NCBI RefSeq assembly: GCF_002000985.1
Contig: NZ_CP018822.1
Span: 2,188,001-2,252,000 of the forward strand
Direction: 5' to 3'
DNA: 64,000 bases
DNA from: Streptococcus gallolyticus subsp. gallolyticus DSM 16831
GTDB taxonomy: Bacteria > Bacillota > Bacilli > Lactobacillales > Streptococcaceae
Positions 54,301 to 63,495 of this stretch are shown in pieces; the first letter of the stretch is position 1; every line of letters begins with the position of its first letter. The notes under the pieces were generated by a model. The model made no database searches, had not been told where the DNA came from, and worked only from the letters and a program-made list of their open reading frames with translations. The position numbers were made by a program, and so were the translations under genes.

Positions 54301-56320
54301 AACTATTGACATTTAAAAGTGTACCATTCAAATTAAATACAAAGGTATATCTTACTAAACTATAATACACTTTCAGCACCGATGTACCGTCAGCTGCAAT
54401 CGTAACATTAGAGTTAGCATTCATACCATAGGCGCTTTCACGTTCGTATCCTGTTGGAACTGTTGTCAAGTCAGGAGCTTCATCAGCTTGAACGGTAGCA
54501 CCAACCTTTCCACTAGCTGATACAGCACTATCATAAACATAACTCGTTGTTCCCGTAGCATTATTATAAACTTCTTTATAGTAGTTTATGGTGTAATTAA
54601 CAGTATTAGCTTTCCATTCTGCATAGAGTGTCTTATCGCTATCCAGCGTAATCGTTCCACTGGTTTTAGCAGTGTCTGATAAATCTTCCTTTTCATGCCA
54701 ACCAACAAAGGTGTAGCCCGTTTTTGTCGGCACATTATCGGTCAGACTAACTTTACTTTCGTATAGACCTGTCTGATAAGGGATATAAGAGCCACCGTTG
54801 GTATTATAGGAAAGCGTGTAGCTGTTGCGTGTGTAATAAACATAGAGATTTTGTCCCTGTGAGTGTGTCAATTTTGTCGCTTCTGTTTTTTCAAAAATAG
54901 CATAATCATAAGACAAGACTTGAGGGCTTACTGTAGAACCTAGAACACCGTGATTGGTAACACTCTGAATCTCAGTATAGTCATCACCTGTTAAATTTTT
55001 CAACATATAATATACTGTATACTCGGCGGTATAAGGCACGTACTGTAAATTGATGGTCACCTTACCATCAATATTTCCATCTAACTCATCCTTAATTGCC
55101 AAATCACCTGACTTGAGTTCAATAACTGCTTCTTGTGGGTAATAAATTGCATCAGCGGTTAAAGTACTATCTTCTTCTCTTTTAACTTCAGTTGAGGTAG
55201 GTGGAGTAATTTGATAGGGAGTATCCCGTTCTTCCAATTGGAAGATTTCCTTATCAAAGGTGACGTCCTGATTGGCACTATTATTGTGATAATAGTAATT
55301 TACGGTAACCGTATAAATTGAAATCTCCGTAAAAACTGCCTTAACCGTCAAATCACTGGTCACAATCGTATCTGCTGTGACAGTTTCATGCGTCTCTGCA
55401 TTTTCCCAATGATCAAAACGATACCCTGATTTGAAAGGAGTTTCTGGCAGAATTGTTAATGCTGTCCCAGCCTCAATTTGCGTTGAAGTGATTTCGCTAT
55501 CGTCATTGTAGAAGGTCACGGTGTAACTCTGTGACGTCGTCTCTGTTTCTGTTGTGCTCTCCACGGAAGCGTCAACATCCGTTCCTGTTGATGAACTATT
55601 TAATATTGAATCATCAGATGTACTAGTATCAACTAAAGCAAAATCAGAAAAACTATCACTATTAAATGTAACTGTTGTTACCTGATTACCATCACCTGCC
55701 ACTTCAGCATCCAATACTTCTGTTGAACCATCCGTTTTGATATGAACAACTTTTAGATTATCTTTATTAGCCTCAAAACTATCCTTTTGAGTAATGGTCA
55801 CCTTCACAGAAGCAGACGGCTCCACTTCAGCATCACCTTGCATGAAAGCAATATCATAAAGCCTAATATTTGCCACAGTATTTAAAGACAAAGTGTCTTG
55901 TATTTTTTGTAGTTTACTCTGGTAAGTATCATCCTCTGGCTTAACTTGGTTAACTTCAAGTGCCACACTTTCTGGTAATTTAGCCTCAGCTGTTATATCA
56001 GCTGTTACTTGATAATTTTTATCATCTGCAATCAAAGTCGTATCTGTAGTAACTAGCTGTTCATCTTGGCTAGACACATTCGTCTCAGAAACAGCCTGCG
56101 AGTCTGAATTTTCTGTGCTTGTTGTATTGTCATCTACACTGCCAGACTGTTCCGTATTAATACCAGGCGTTTGATTGGCAGCATTACTATCTAAAGTCAA
56201 TGCTGGCAATATCAAAGCATAGGTCGTCACAAAGACGACAATTACAGCAATAGCACCAATTACTTTCTTATACTTAGCCTTGAACTGAGCTAAATATTCT
56301 CTCCTAAAAAATTTCTTCAT
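51320..56320 (-). CDS. large tip/ancillary pilin adhesin
   Basis: The 1666-residue protein has a long signal/membrane region (about 20-45), an acidic Thr/Ser region, several InlB-type B repeats (for example GYRFDHWENAETHETV, TGYTFVGWHEKEDLS, YNFDGWYTAKEGG), MucBP-like segments (ITVNYLDMDGNPI), YDG-type MBG repeats (KEKNYDGIALENS, KEKTYDGVAES, AEKGYDGMAL), a SpaA/CnaB domain (IQKTKTDWTALTGGKFEISK) and LPHTG with membrane helix. The layout is that of a pilus adhesin with mucin- or glycan-binding modules. It is the first structural gene of the operon, followed by the backbone pilin. Confidence 0.88.
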   Translation of the reverse strand: MKKFFRREYLAQFKAKYKKVIGAIAVIVVFVTTYALILPALTLDSNAANQTPGINTEQSGSVDDNTTSTENSDSQAVSETNVSSQDEQLVTTDTTLIADDKNYQVTADITAEAKLPESVALEVNQVKPEDDTYQSKLQKIQDTLSLNTVANIRLYDIAFMQGDAEVEPSASVKVTITQKDSFEANKDNLKVVHIKTDGSTEVLDAEVAGDGNQVTTVTFNSDSFSDFALVDTSTSDDSILNSSSTGTDVDASVESTTETETTSQSYTVTFYNDDSEITSTQIEAGTALTILPETPFKSGYRFDHWENAETHETVTADTIVTSDLTVKAVFTEISIYTVTVNYYYHNNSANQDVTFDKEIFQLEERDTPYQITPPTSTEVKREEDSTLTADAIYYPQEAVIELKSGDLAIKDELDGNIDGKVTINLQYVPYTAEYTVYYMLKNLTGDDYTEIQSVTNHGVLGSTVSPQVLSYDYAIFEKTEATKLTHSQGQNLYVYYTRNSYTLSYNTNGGSYIPYQTGLYESKVSLTDNVPTKTGYTFVGWHEKEDLSDTAKTSGTITLDSDKTLYAEWKANTVNYTINYYKEVYNNATGTTSYVYDSAVSASGKVGATVQADEAPDLTTVPTGYERESAYGMNANSNVTIAADGTSVLKVYYSLVRYTFVFNLNGTLLNVNSYQVGSTSGSMTVNGTSYTSSQYRISNVVLGQDISSQWPTSVNSVTSGRTTYQFKGWYNSSDRIFYVTKRYEVTKDMIEKGMNTNNEKTFVAYWQSGLSLYYVNYYLQDADNTSVYTNSSYSQSLYRSNDSLSGKDIDGFTLRTTTPAGYYSSGYWNDNGYNTNNYYYRFYYDRNTYSIDYYYNGSNINTISSIPFEQNINSSTYNYTPERPSGIDADYTWGGWYTDAGLTVPYTFDTMPSHNLVLYAKWVAPTFNVTFDLNGGDGVAPTTQEVEKYKTATSVADPSRQYYNFDGWYTAKEGGERYDWSQPVTSDTTLYAHWSLKPLTYTVRYLDADNNNNQLAADKTVTSPALNYQQVVSESALAITGYRPDANSKSVVLDYDADNNIITFYYTKKSAQVSYRVDYVLQDNPTVKVAESKSVTVDGSTISVKESAVTVDKGYLASQLGTMPEQLDDYYALTDVESLTLTSSSDNNVITFYYVPYDTAHITVNYLDMDGNPIVGQAPLNTTRKKPSQYTVTHKTISGYTYAQSEDSNGDKNKVNYKIDKGDNITINLYYQKDLYIEAVSKEKNYDGIALENSGLTDLKDSYKELLETDDSLTGISFTGSQIDAGSSAVTPSIALVSSSTGKARNYYYNIIYVAGTLTVNKQPVTVIVNGQDKEKTYDGVAESISYDDLVINDSSGLYKESDIRFTGDKTLSATDAGTYNLTLQGKFTNSNANFEVTFQVSDGRLLIKPRPVILTSATAEKGYDGMALTAQTVTASEPTADTGFVTGEGLLYDVTGSQTATGSSDNTFTYTAMNAATKLSNYNIATVYGRLTVTPTVNIQKTKTDWTALTGGKFEISKWNGNTWTSIDGVSDLTITSTDGVTIPVGLNTGRYRITETAAPDGYVILDNSVYFAVTESQAENGQSSFAISLTDENGNTISNLENVKVLEGNSSYSTRIQIANETGKALPHTGGSGRMFYVLAGLALMLVTLAYRQYQKHRERSDLP

Positions 56321-56360
56321 AAATTCTCATCCTCCTTTCTCATATTAACTAATAAAGCCA

Positions 56361-56954
56361 CTATTCAATGATTCCCATTTCTGAAAGAGGCCAAACTTTA
56401 AAAACTAAACGTCCAACAATTTGCTCATCTGAAACCGCTCCGATAGAAGTATTTCGTGAATCAATCGACACTTCACGGTTATCCCCCATAACAAAAATAC
56501 GATCTTCTGGTACTTGATAAGGAAAGGTAATATTGGTTTTACCATAGGCTTTCTTACTCAAGTAGGGCTCATTCAGTTTTTTTCCATTAACATAAACATT
56601 TCCTTTTTCATCCATATCAACCCAATCACCAGACTCTGCAATTACGCGCTTCACTAAAATATTATTATTATAATAAAAGGCAACAACATCACCAGTCTCA
56701 AAATTACCACTCTTGACAGAGACAACTATATCTCCGCTATTCAAAGTTCCCTTCATAGACTTGCCGTAAATACGTAAAATTGGTAAAAATAGTATTGCAA
56801 CCAGTACAGCAAAGGCAGCAACCACAATTAACATAAAAGTAGTGCTTCTAAACATTTCCAAAAAGTTTTTACGGTATTGTGCTGATTTATAAGCTTGTTC
56901 AATAACAGTCGTCTCAGGGAGAGGATGTGGTTTAGTGGATTTATTTTTCTTCAT
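56361..56954 (-). CDS. type I signal peptidase of the pilus locus
   Basis: The 197-residue protein has one N-terminal membrane helix and S26 peptidase motifs: catalytic Ser in GKSMKGTLNSGDIV, catalytic Lys in LVKRVIAESGD, and GDNREVSIDSR. Both catalytic residues are present. Pilus loci often carry a dedicated signal peptidase for pilin processing or assembly. GGAG before a run of Met codons points to 56954 as start; it overlaps the coiled-coil gene by 14 bases. Confidence 0.88.
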   Translation of the reverse strand: MKKNKSTKPHPLPETTVIEQAYKSAQYRKNFLEMFRSTTFMLIVVAAFAVLVAILFLPILRIYGKSMKGTLNSGDIVVSVKSGNFETGDVVAFYYNNNILVKRVIAESGDWVDMDEKGNVYVNGKKLNEPYLSKKAYGKTNITFPYQVPEDRIFVMGDNREVSIDSRNTSIGAVSDEQIVGRLVFKVWPLSEMGIIE

Positions 56955-57198
56955 CATCATTCTCCGTAATATTTTTAAGATAAATATCAGCAGCTTTCTG
57001 CGCCTCCTCAAAAATTTTAGTTAATTTGAGAGCGGCATCTGCCAATGATCCTGCTTCTTGGATGATAATTTGCTTATTTTCTAACTTTTGTTGAGTTTCT
57101 ATTAACTCTTGTTTTAATCTGTCAATTTCTTTACTTTGTGCTAATAAAATCTCATAGAGTTCTATCTTTTTTAATTGTTTCAGTGTACGTTCATTCAT
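56941..57198 (-). CDS. small coiled-coil protein of the pilus operon
   Basis: The 85-residue protein (MNERTLKQLKKIELYEILLAQSK...) is a predicted coiled coil (about 10-50) with an acidic end (NITENDDEEK), no signal peptide or membrane helix. Similar short coiled-coil proteins occur upstream of signal peptidases in streptococcal loci; the function is unknown. It is the first gene after the attenuator hairpin. AAGG upstream supports Met 57198, though the frame is open to 57228. Confidence 0.65.
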   Translation of the reverse strand: MNERTLKQLKKIELYEILLAQSKEIDRLKQELIETQQKLENKQIIIQEAGSLADAALKLTKIFEEAQKAADIYLKNITENDDEEK

Positions 57199-57246
57199 AG
57201 AGTTCTTTACCTTTTCATATAAAATCATTGCTATTTAAGAGACACA

Positions 57247-57299
57247 AAAAGTCACTTTTTCGTATAACTATTATATAGATACACGAAAAAGTGACTTTT
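57247..57299 (-). terminator. attenuator hairpin of the pilus operon
   Basis: A perfect 17-bp stem (57283-57299 with 57247-57263) with a 19-base loop lies between the leader ORF and the first operon gene; on the minus strand it runs into a U tract. It is the premature terminator that leader translation would disrupt. Confidence 0.88.
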
Positions 57300-57310
57300 A
57301 AAATAAATAA

Positions 57311-57501
<191 letters not shown>

Positions 57502-57537
57502 TAACTTGTTCACATTTTTTCACATTAACAATAAACA

Positions 57538-57566
57538 AGTTTAAACTAGCAGAAATTAATTGTCAA
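57538..57566 (-). promoter_or_regulatory. candidate promoter of the pilus operon
   Basis: TTGACA (57561-57566) and TAAACT (57538-57543) are 17 bp apart on the minus strand, about 100 bp before the leader ATG. A second TTGACA-17-TACCAT pair overlaps the leader start itself and would leave no ribosome-binding site, so I prefer this one. Confidence 0.5.
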
Positions 57567-57599
57567 TAATTATGACTTATGTTTTTTAAGTAAACGACA

Positions 57600-57742
57600 T
57601 CACATTAACATATGTTATTTATATGAGAAAAACTTAACACAGGTTTATTATAAAGAGGTACTTTTTGCATCATTTTATTGCAACACAAAAAAATTGAGTC
57701 AAACAACGATAACGGCAAAGCAACCATCAGTGTTTGACTCAC
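57600..57742. other. gene-free region with regulatory-looking repeats upstream of the pilus operon
   Basis: 57601-57660 resembles 48593-48650 (both contain ATTAAC-ATATGTTA-type palindromes followed by ATGAGAAAAACTTAACA). A hairpin GAGTCAAAC (57696-57704) with GTTTGACTC (57732-57740) follows. No gene is seen between 57438 and 57838. Confidence 0.5.
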
Positions 57743-57838
57743 TCTTTTTAGAATATAACACCTATTTTTTACTTAGAAATAATTTCCAAATATTATTCAT
57801 TTCTATTTTACTAAAATTATCTATCTGTAACGTAAAGC

Positions 57839-57861
57839 AACCAAGGAAATTTTCCTTGGTT
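57839..57861 (-). terminator. terminator of the methyltransferase gene
   Basis: AACCAAGGAA pairs with TTCCTTGGTT just after the methyltransferase stop codon on the minus strand. Confidence 0.75.
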
Positions 57862-57869
57862 ATCCTCAC

Positions 57870-58469
57870 TTATTTGATACATTCAAAATAAACCATTGAC
57901 CCTTCTGTATGGAGATTTATTTTTGAATATAAATTTTCTAACAAATCTTTTAGCTGTTTTTCTGTTTGAAATGGTGGGGTAAACCAACCTTCCTTGGAAA
58001 GAATATTTTTTACTAGCCAATCTGTAATTTTTGATTTCCCTTTGATATAGAAACAAGCAATAAATTTACCACCAGGCTTCACCACGCGCCATATCTCTTG
58101 AAAAGCTTGGTTTTTATCTGGAAAGGCATGAAAGCCATTCATACTCAAAACAATATCACAAGAGCTATTTTCTAAGCGTTTTTTGGCTTGTAAAATCATA
58201 TCCTCACTGTAATCAAGGCAGATAATATTAGCATTTAACAGTCTCTTCCATTTTTCCTGCGTAAAAACCGCAGTTCCTACAGGAACATCTAGCAAAACAC
58301 CACTAAAATCCTCTGGAATATAGTCAAGAATCACTCTGGCAATTTTATTATCGTCCACTCCGCTCCAAAACAACTTGATATAAAGCTTGCTAAAAAGACT
58401 TCTTTGTGTCAAAACATCATCATAAATCCCTTTTGAAGCACGGTATGCTTTTTTTATTTTATCTGCCAT
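57870..58469 (-). CDS. class I SAM-dependent methyltransferase
   Basis: The 199-residue protein has motif I LLDVPVGTAVFT, an acidic motif II position in IICLDYSEDMI and the post-I region VKPGGKFIACFY. It is a small ubiE/Methyltransf_11-type enzyme; the substrate cannot be told. It is divergent from the ABC exporter gene at 58709, and the pair may be functionally linked. Confidence 0.8.
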   Translation of the reverse strand: MADKIKKAYRASKGIYDDVLTQRSLFSKLYIKLFWSGVDDNKIARVILDYIPEDFSGVLLDVPVGTAVFTQEKWKRLLNANIICLDYSEDMILQAKKRLENSSCDIVLSMNGFHAFPDKNQAFQEIWRVVKPGGKFIACFYIKGKSKITDWLVKNILSKEGWFTPPFQTEKQLKDLLENLYSKINLHTEGSMVYFECIK

Positions 58470-58708
58470 ATGGTAACCCCCTTTAAGACTTGTTGTTTCT
58501 GCGATATTCTTAAGGTCTCATACTAGGAATTTGAAAGAAAACTTTTTATTTATATCTTCTCTTTATTATAACATATTGAACATAGGCAATGATTTCTTAG
58601 CTAGTTTCAATTCTCTCGAAGAATTCAGAAAAATTTGCGCAAGCGTTTGCCTCTTCGCATTTATTTTGTATAATAAATATAAACGAAACATTAAAAAAGA
58701 AGAGCTGG

Positions 58709-60280
58709 ATGCCTATGTTGACATATCTATGGAAATTTAAAAAAGAAAATCTACTTTTGCTTGCTATCATCATTTTCTGGGTTATTTCTAATGTCATGAG
58801 TTCGCTATCCTTAACATGGATGTTGAATTCATTGATAAAAAGTAAATGGGATAGCTTTGTTTTTTGGAGCGTGATTGATATTCTTTGTTGGGGAGGATAC
58901 AGTATTTTTCAGATTTGGAAAGATTCCTTGAAAGAAAAGCTGTGTCAGGAAGAAGTCAATCTTATTCGTAATGATTTATTAGATTCTTTAATTAGTCATT
59001 CATATGCAGGTAACTCTCATCATAGCAAGGACGAATACAATTCATGGTTAATTAATGACATGAATTTATTAAAAGATAACGGTTTTAATCAGTTATACAG
59101 CGCCATTGAAAGTATTATAACTGTGCTATTTAACGCTTTTGCTATCATTTATTTTCATTGGCTACTACTTGCGGTTAGTATTTTAATGACTGCTTTAGTT
59201 TACTTTCTTCCTAAAATTTTTGAAAATAATATTGCGCAAGAAACGGAGGCTGTCTCATCTGATTTGACCGTTGCTTTAAATCGTACAAGTGATTATTTAA
59301 GTGGTTTTGACATTTTTTTCCACAATAATCAAACTGCTTACTTTAAAAATCGCATTTTAGCAGACTTTTCCACAGTGGTAAAATCCAAGGTTAAGTTGGC
59401 AAGAAGCTCTAGTACGGCTAATTCTCTTTCATTGATGTCAAGTGTTGTGGCACAAGTAATTATTTTTATGGTTACTGGTTATCTAGTCATTAAGGGGGAA
59501 ATCACTACGGGGGTTATTTTCTCAATTGCCAATCTAACCAGTTGCCTATTCAACTACACCAGAGGAGCTGCTTATAACATTGTTACCTTTAAAGCGACCT
59601 TTAAATTGCTAGAGAAATATCCTAAAAAAGTAAGTATTGAGAATCTCGATACTGTAACTAACTTTAATCAAGAATTGGTTACTCACGATTTGTGTGTCAC
59701 TTTTGAAAATGGCAATAGCATCACCTATCCTAATATTACGATTAAGAAAGGAGAAAAAGTTGCTATTGTTGGCGGATCGGGCGCTGGAAAATCAACGTTA
59801 ATCCGAGTATTAACAGGAGAATTGACCCGCTATGACGGTGATATTGTGATTGATAATCATCATTACAAAGATACGCTGCTAGAAAGTTTGCAAACTATTT
59901 TTGCCTTGATTCCTCAAAAACCACATATTTTTAAAGAATCTTTACTTGATAATCTGACCCTTGGTCGTTCTGTGGATAAAGAGCAGTTTGAAAAAGCTTT
60001 ATCACTGTCACATGTGGACAACTTTATCGAGGGACGTTTGAATCAAATCTACAACGATGACTTGTCTGGTGGACAAAGAGCAAGAATCTCTATTGCCCGT
60101 GAATTAATTGGTAACAAACCAATACTCATCATAGACGAGGGTGTTTCAAACCTAGACAAAACGACCGCTATTAATATTGAACGACGTCTGCTTCAAACCA
60201 AAGAACTAACAATTATCATGATTACACATCATCTCTATGACGAAAATAGAGCACTATTTGACCAAATTATCGAGATATAG
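58709..60280 (+). CDS. ABC exporter (membrane-ATPase fusion)
   Basis: The 523-residue protein has six membrane helices (about 1-300) and an ATPase domain with Walker A GGSGAGKST, signature LSGGQRARIS and Walker B ILIIDEGVSNLD. The Gly for Ala change in the usual DEA(T/P)S motif (DEGVS) is a small oddity. It is a single half-transporter, presumably a homodimer; the substrate is unknown. TTGCCT and TATAAT (58669-58674) lie upstream. The start may be the second Met at 58715. Confidence 0.82.
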   Translation: MPMLTYLWKFKKENLLLLAIIIFWVISNVMSSLSLTWMLNSLIKSKWDSFVFWSVIDILCWGGYSIFQIWKDSLKEKLCQEEVNLIRNDLLDSLISHSYAGNSHHSKDEYNSWLINDMNLLKDNGFNQLYSAIESIITVLFNAFAIIYFHWLLLAVSILMTALVYFLPKIFENNIAQETEAVSSDLTVALNRTSDYLSGFDIFFHNNQTAYFKNRILADFSTVVKSKVKLARSSSTANSLSLMSSVVAQVIIFMVTGYLVIKGEITTGVIFSIANLTSCLFNYTRGAAYNIVTFKATFKLLEKYPKKVSIENLDTVTNFNQELVTHDLCVTFENGNSITYPNITIKKGEKVAIVGGSGAGKSTLIRVLTGELTRYDGDIVIDNHHYKDTLLESLQTIFALIPQKPHIFKESLLDNLTLGRSVDKEQFEKALSLSHVDNFIEGRLNQIYNDDLSGGQRARISIARELIGNKPILIIDEGVSNLDKTTAINIERRLLQTKELTIIMITHHLYDENRALFDQIIEI

Positions 60281-60727
60281 GATATATTTACGAGGAAAGC
60301 TAGTAGAAAATACAGCCTTTATACCGTACAAAACAGGTACTTATTAGTACCTGTCAGATTGAAGAAAAGTCCATTTTGGATATTTTTCTTCAATCTTTTT
60401 TCTTTTTGTTAAAAAATAAAAACTCTTAGAAACGCCGTTATATCAGCATTTTTAAGAGTTTGTTCAAATCGGTAGACACACTCTAAATTTACAATATTTA
60501 TACTGCTGAGAGGGGTTGTCTGCGCTCTACACTACAACTATGGTTATCAACTAGCTGACAGTACTTGGTAATTTTAAAAATAAAGTATTTCTGAACTGAT
60601 AGTATTAATATCTTTATTACTATTAGCACATGCAAACGTATTTCTTCATATTCCAGATACTTAAGCGTTTAGACTTTTACAATAAAATAGGTTTTAATTT
60701 CTATTAGGATACATTGTTTACCTAATG
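60281..60727. other. gene-free region with hairpins
   Basis: The 447 bp contains CAGGTAC/GTACCTG (about 60334-60353), a terminator of the ABC exporter (GATTGAAGAAAA 60357-60368 with TTTTCTTCAATC 60384-60395, then TTTTTT), and a larger inverted repeat AAACTCTTA/TAAGAGTTT (about 60419-60462) around ACGCCGTTATATCAGC. The remainder up to 60727 shows no supported gene and could be remains of a mobile element. Confidence 0.5.
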
Positions 60728-61546
60728 TCACTTCATAAAAGATTGTTTTGGAGATATGAAAAAGCTAACTAAGAAGATAAAGGATGAGGTTAAAACGATA
60801 CTAGAGCCTACTGCTATATTAAACGTGTAGCCTAAAAATAACCCTACAATCGAAGTAATCGCTCCAATTCCTGATGATAGGAGTACCATCACCTTAAGAC
60901 TATTCACATAAAGATAGGCTGTTGCTGCGGGGGTAATCAGCATTGCTACAATTAAAATAGTCCCTACGCTCTGCATCGCTGTTACAGAAACTAAAGTTAA
61001 TAGTACCATCAAAAGATAGTGAAAAAATTTGACATTCATCCCCATTGATTCCGCTAAAATTGGATCAAAAGAGGTTACTAACAATTCTTTGAAAAAAATA
61101 ATAAGAAACCCTATTACAATTCCTGAAATAACTATAGTAACCCATTTATCACTATCTTGTACGGCTAAAAGATTTCCAAATAGAATATGAAAGAGGTCTG
61201 TTGAACTGTTGGCTACTCCTATCAGAATAACACCCAACGCTAGAAAAGAAGAAAACGTAATACCAATAGCTGTATCCCCCTTAATAACACTATTTTCTTT
61301 AATAAAAGTTATGATGAAAGAAGCTAATATACCGAAGATAACTGCTCCAATAAAAAAGTTAATTCCTAAAATAAAAGATATAGCTACTCCGGGTAATACT
61401 GCATGTGAGATTGCATCTCCCATCAGTGACATTGAACGTAAAATAATAAAGCAGCCAATAGCTCCTGAAACAATTCCAATAACAACAGCCGTTATCAAAG
61501 CATTTTGTAAAAAATGATAGGTCATTAAATCGTTAATAAATTCCAT
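60728..61546 (-). CDS. mtsC: metal ABC transporter permease (MtsC/PsaC family)
   Basis: The 272-residue protein has eight to nine hydrophobic segments and the family motifs LMGDAISHAVLPGVAI and GTILIVAMLITPAATA typical of the manganese/iron/zinc permeases. GAGGGG before Met 61546 decides the start (frame open to 61582). It ends the mtsABC operon and overlaps no neighbour. Confidence 0.9.
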   Translation of the reverse strand: MEFINDLMTYHFLQNALITAVVIGIVSGAIGCFIILRSMSLMGDAISHAVLPGVAISFILGINFFIGAVIFGILASFIITFIKENSVIKGDTAIGITFSSFLALGVILIGVANSSTDLFHILFGNLLAVQDSDKWVTIVISGIVIGFLIIFFKELLVTSFDPILAESMGMNVKFFHYLLMVLLTLVSVTAMQSVGTILIVAMLITPAATAYLYVNSLKVMVLLSSGIGAITSIVGLFLGYTFNIAVGSSIVLTSSFIFLVSFFISPKQSFMK

Positions 61547-61556
61547 AAATCCCCTC

Positions 61557-62270
61557 TTATAATACAACAATCGAATCCCCATAAGCTTTTTTTAAAGCAT
61601 CAGGAGTAAAAGTAGTAGCTACGTTCCCATAGCCTACCAACTTTTTATTCAAAATGACTACTTTATCAAAGTAATCCACTACCTTACTTAAATCATGATG
61701 AACAATCACAATCGTTTTTCCCTCTCTTCTTAGTGATTGCAATAAATTCATAATAATTTGTTCACTCACTAGGTCTATCCCAACAAATGGTTCATCTAGA
61801 AAAAGAATATCTTGCTCTTGAATCAAACATCGAGCAATTAACATTCGTTGAAATTGTCCCCCGGATAAAGTGGAAATAGGGTGATTACTAAATTCTTCTA
61901 ACTTTACTTGCCTTAAAACATTCTCAACCTTTCCCCACTCTTTTTTGCTTAAATGTCGAAAAAGTCCAACTCGTTGATAAGTACCAAGGGATACGCACTC
62001 CTTAACAGTAATAGGAAAATGATAGTCAACATGACTTTTTTGCTCAACATAAGCCACTTTCCCACGTAAACTATTAACTCTTTCGTGTGAAATAGTAATC
62101 ATTCCTGTACAAGAAACCAACCCTAATAGTGCCTTCATAAAAGTTGATTTCCCTGCACCATTTGGTCCAATAACACCAATAATATTTCCTTCTTCTAAAG
62201 TAATTGACACATTAGCTAAGGCTTCATAATCATTATTATAAATAACATTTAATCCTTGTATCTCTATCAT
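61557..62270 (-). CDS. mtsB: metal ABC transporter ATP-binding protein
   Basis: The 237-residue ATPase has Walker A GPNGAGKSTF, signature LSGGQFQRM, Walker B ILFLDEPFVGID and switch His in VHHDLS. It powers the adjacent permease. It lies between the lipoprotein and permease genes. Confidence 0.92.
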   Translation of the reverse strand: MIEIQGLNVIYNNDYEALANVSITLEEGNIIGVIGPNGAGKSTFMKALLGLVSCTGMITISHERVNSLRGKVAYVEQKSHVDYHFPITVKECVSLGTYQRVGLFRHLSKKEWGKVENVLRQVKLEEFSNHPISTLSGGQFQRMLIARCLIQEQDILFLDEPFVGIDLVSEQIIMNLLQSLRREGKTIVIVHHDLSKVVDYFDKVVILNKKLVGYGNVATTFTPDALKKAYGDSIVVL

Positions 62271-62312
62271 TTGTCTCCTTTCATAGTTTCATCAACTTTA
62301 TCATACATATCA

Positions 62313-63239
62313 TCACTGAGATAATCCTTCGGCTATCTTATCTAAATTCCACTTCATCATACTATAATAGCTGTCCCCTTCTTCACCTTTATTAGCAATA
62401 GAATCCGTAAAAATTTTTGAATAGATACTAATTCCTGTTTCTTTAGAAATTGTTTTCATTGGACGGTCATCAACACTTGACTCCACAAATAATGCTGACG
62501 GCGTTGGTCCTTCTTTTAATTTCCTAACTAAGCTAGTAGTCTGCTCAGGTGTTCCTTCTTCCTCAGTATTAATTTCCCAAATATAGGCTGATGGCACGCC
62601 ATACGCTTTAGAAAAATATTTAAAACATCCTTCACTTGTAACAATTAATTTTTTATTTTCTGGGATTTTTGAAAATTTTTGCTTAGCTTCCTGATCTAAT
62701 TTATCAAGTTTATTAATATAGCTAGTAAGATTTTTGGTATAAAATTCTTTATTTTTAGGATCTTTAGCTATCAATTGTTTCGCAATATTTTTTGCATAAA
62801 TAATACCGTTTTCTAAGTTTAACCATGCATGTGGATCTTCTTTTCCTAAGTCATTCTTTCCCTCAAGATATATGACATCAATACCATCGCTTACCGCAAA
62901 ATAGTCTTTATTAGCCTCTTTATGAGCATTTTTAACTAATTTGGTGAACCATGCATTTCCACCAGTCTCTAAATTGATACCGTTATAAAAAATAATATCT
63001 GAATTTGTTGTTTTTTTAACATCTTCAGGAAGTGGCTCATATTCATGTGGATCCTGACCAATAGGAACAATACTGTGTAAGTTTATTTTATCCTTACCAA
63101 TGTTTTGAGTAATATCAGATAATATAGAATTAGTCACAACAACATTTAACTTATTCTTTTCTGATGTCCTTGTAGTAGCACATGCTCCCAAAATACATAT
63201 TATTAGTAATAAACATATAAGTGATGTTATCTTTTTCAT
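62313..63239 (-). CDS. mtsA: metal-binding lipoprotein (MtsA/PsaA family)
   Basis: The 308-residue protein has a lipobox ILGACA near residue 20 and the cluster A-I solute-binding fold with metal ligands His in QDPHEYEP, His in EDPHAWLN, Glu in [10 protein letters not shown] and Asp in KIFTDSIA. This ligand set (two His, Glu, Asp) is that of Mn/Fe-binding streptococcal lipoproteins rather than zinc-binding AdcA. It is first in the operon, behind a palindromic operator. Confidence 0.92.
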   Translation of the reverse strand: MKKITSLICLLLIICILGACATTRTSEKNKLNVVVTNSILSDITQNIGKDKINLHSIVPIGQDPHEYEPLPEDVKKTTNSDIIFYNGINLETGGNAWFTKLVKNAHKEANKDYFAVSDGIDVIYLEGKNDLGKEDPHAWLNLENGIIYAKNIAKQLIAKDPKNKEFYTKNLTSYINKLDKLDQEAKQKFSKIPENKKLIVTSEGCFKYFSKAYGVPSAYIWEINTEEEGTPEQTTSLVRKLKEGPTPSALFVESSVDDRPMKTISKETGISIYSKIFTDSIANKGEEGDSYYSMMKWNLDKIAEGLSQ

Positions 63240-63270
63240 TATAGAACTCCCCGTAAAATATTTATTTTTA

Positions 63271-63292
63271 AAAATTAAGCACGCTTAATTTT
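63271..63292. promoter_or_regulatory. palindromic operator of mtsABC (DtxR/MntR-family type)
   Basis: AAAATTAAGC-AC-GCTTAATTTT is a perfect palindrome with 10-bp arms. Its position just downstream of the -10 and its sequence resemble the sites of SloR/ScaR/MtsR-type metal-dependent repressors. Confidence 0.75.
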
Positions 63293-63298
63293 ATATTT

Positions 63299-63327
63299 AA
63301 TATAACTTAATTACGTTGCAGTGTCAA
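63299..63327 (-). promoter_or_regulatory. promoter of mtsABC
   Basis: TTGACA (63322-63327) and TATATT (63299-63304) are 17 bp apart on the minus strand, with the palindromic operator over the expected start point. Confidence 0.8.
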
Positions 63328-63367
63328 ATATTATTTAAAAATAAGTTGATCAAAATTTAGAACTTAA

Positions 63368-63397
63368 AAAAATGACTAGAACTTTCTAGTCATTTTT
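63368..63397. terminator. terminator of the 2HCT transporter gene
   Basis: AAAAATGACTAGA pairs with TCTAGTCATTTTT around ACTT, with A and T runs on both sides, so it can work in either direction. Confidence 0.8.
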
Positions 63398-63495
63398 CAA
63401 CTCACTACAGATAGCTTACATGGTTATTATATCATCTAAAAAATATTCAATCTTGCCAAAGAACAAGAATGAATATTTTTCCAGAAGTTGTTGAA

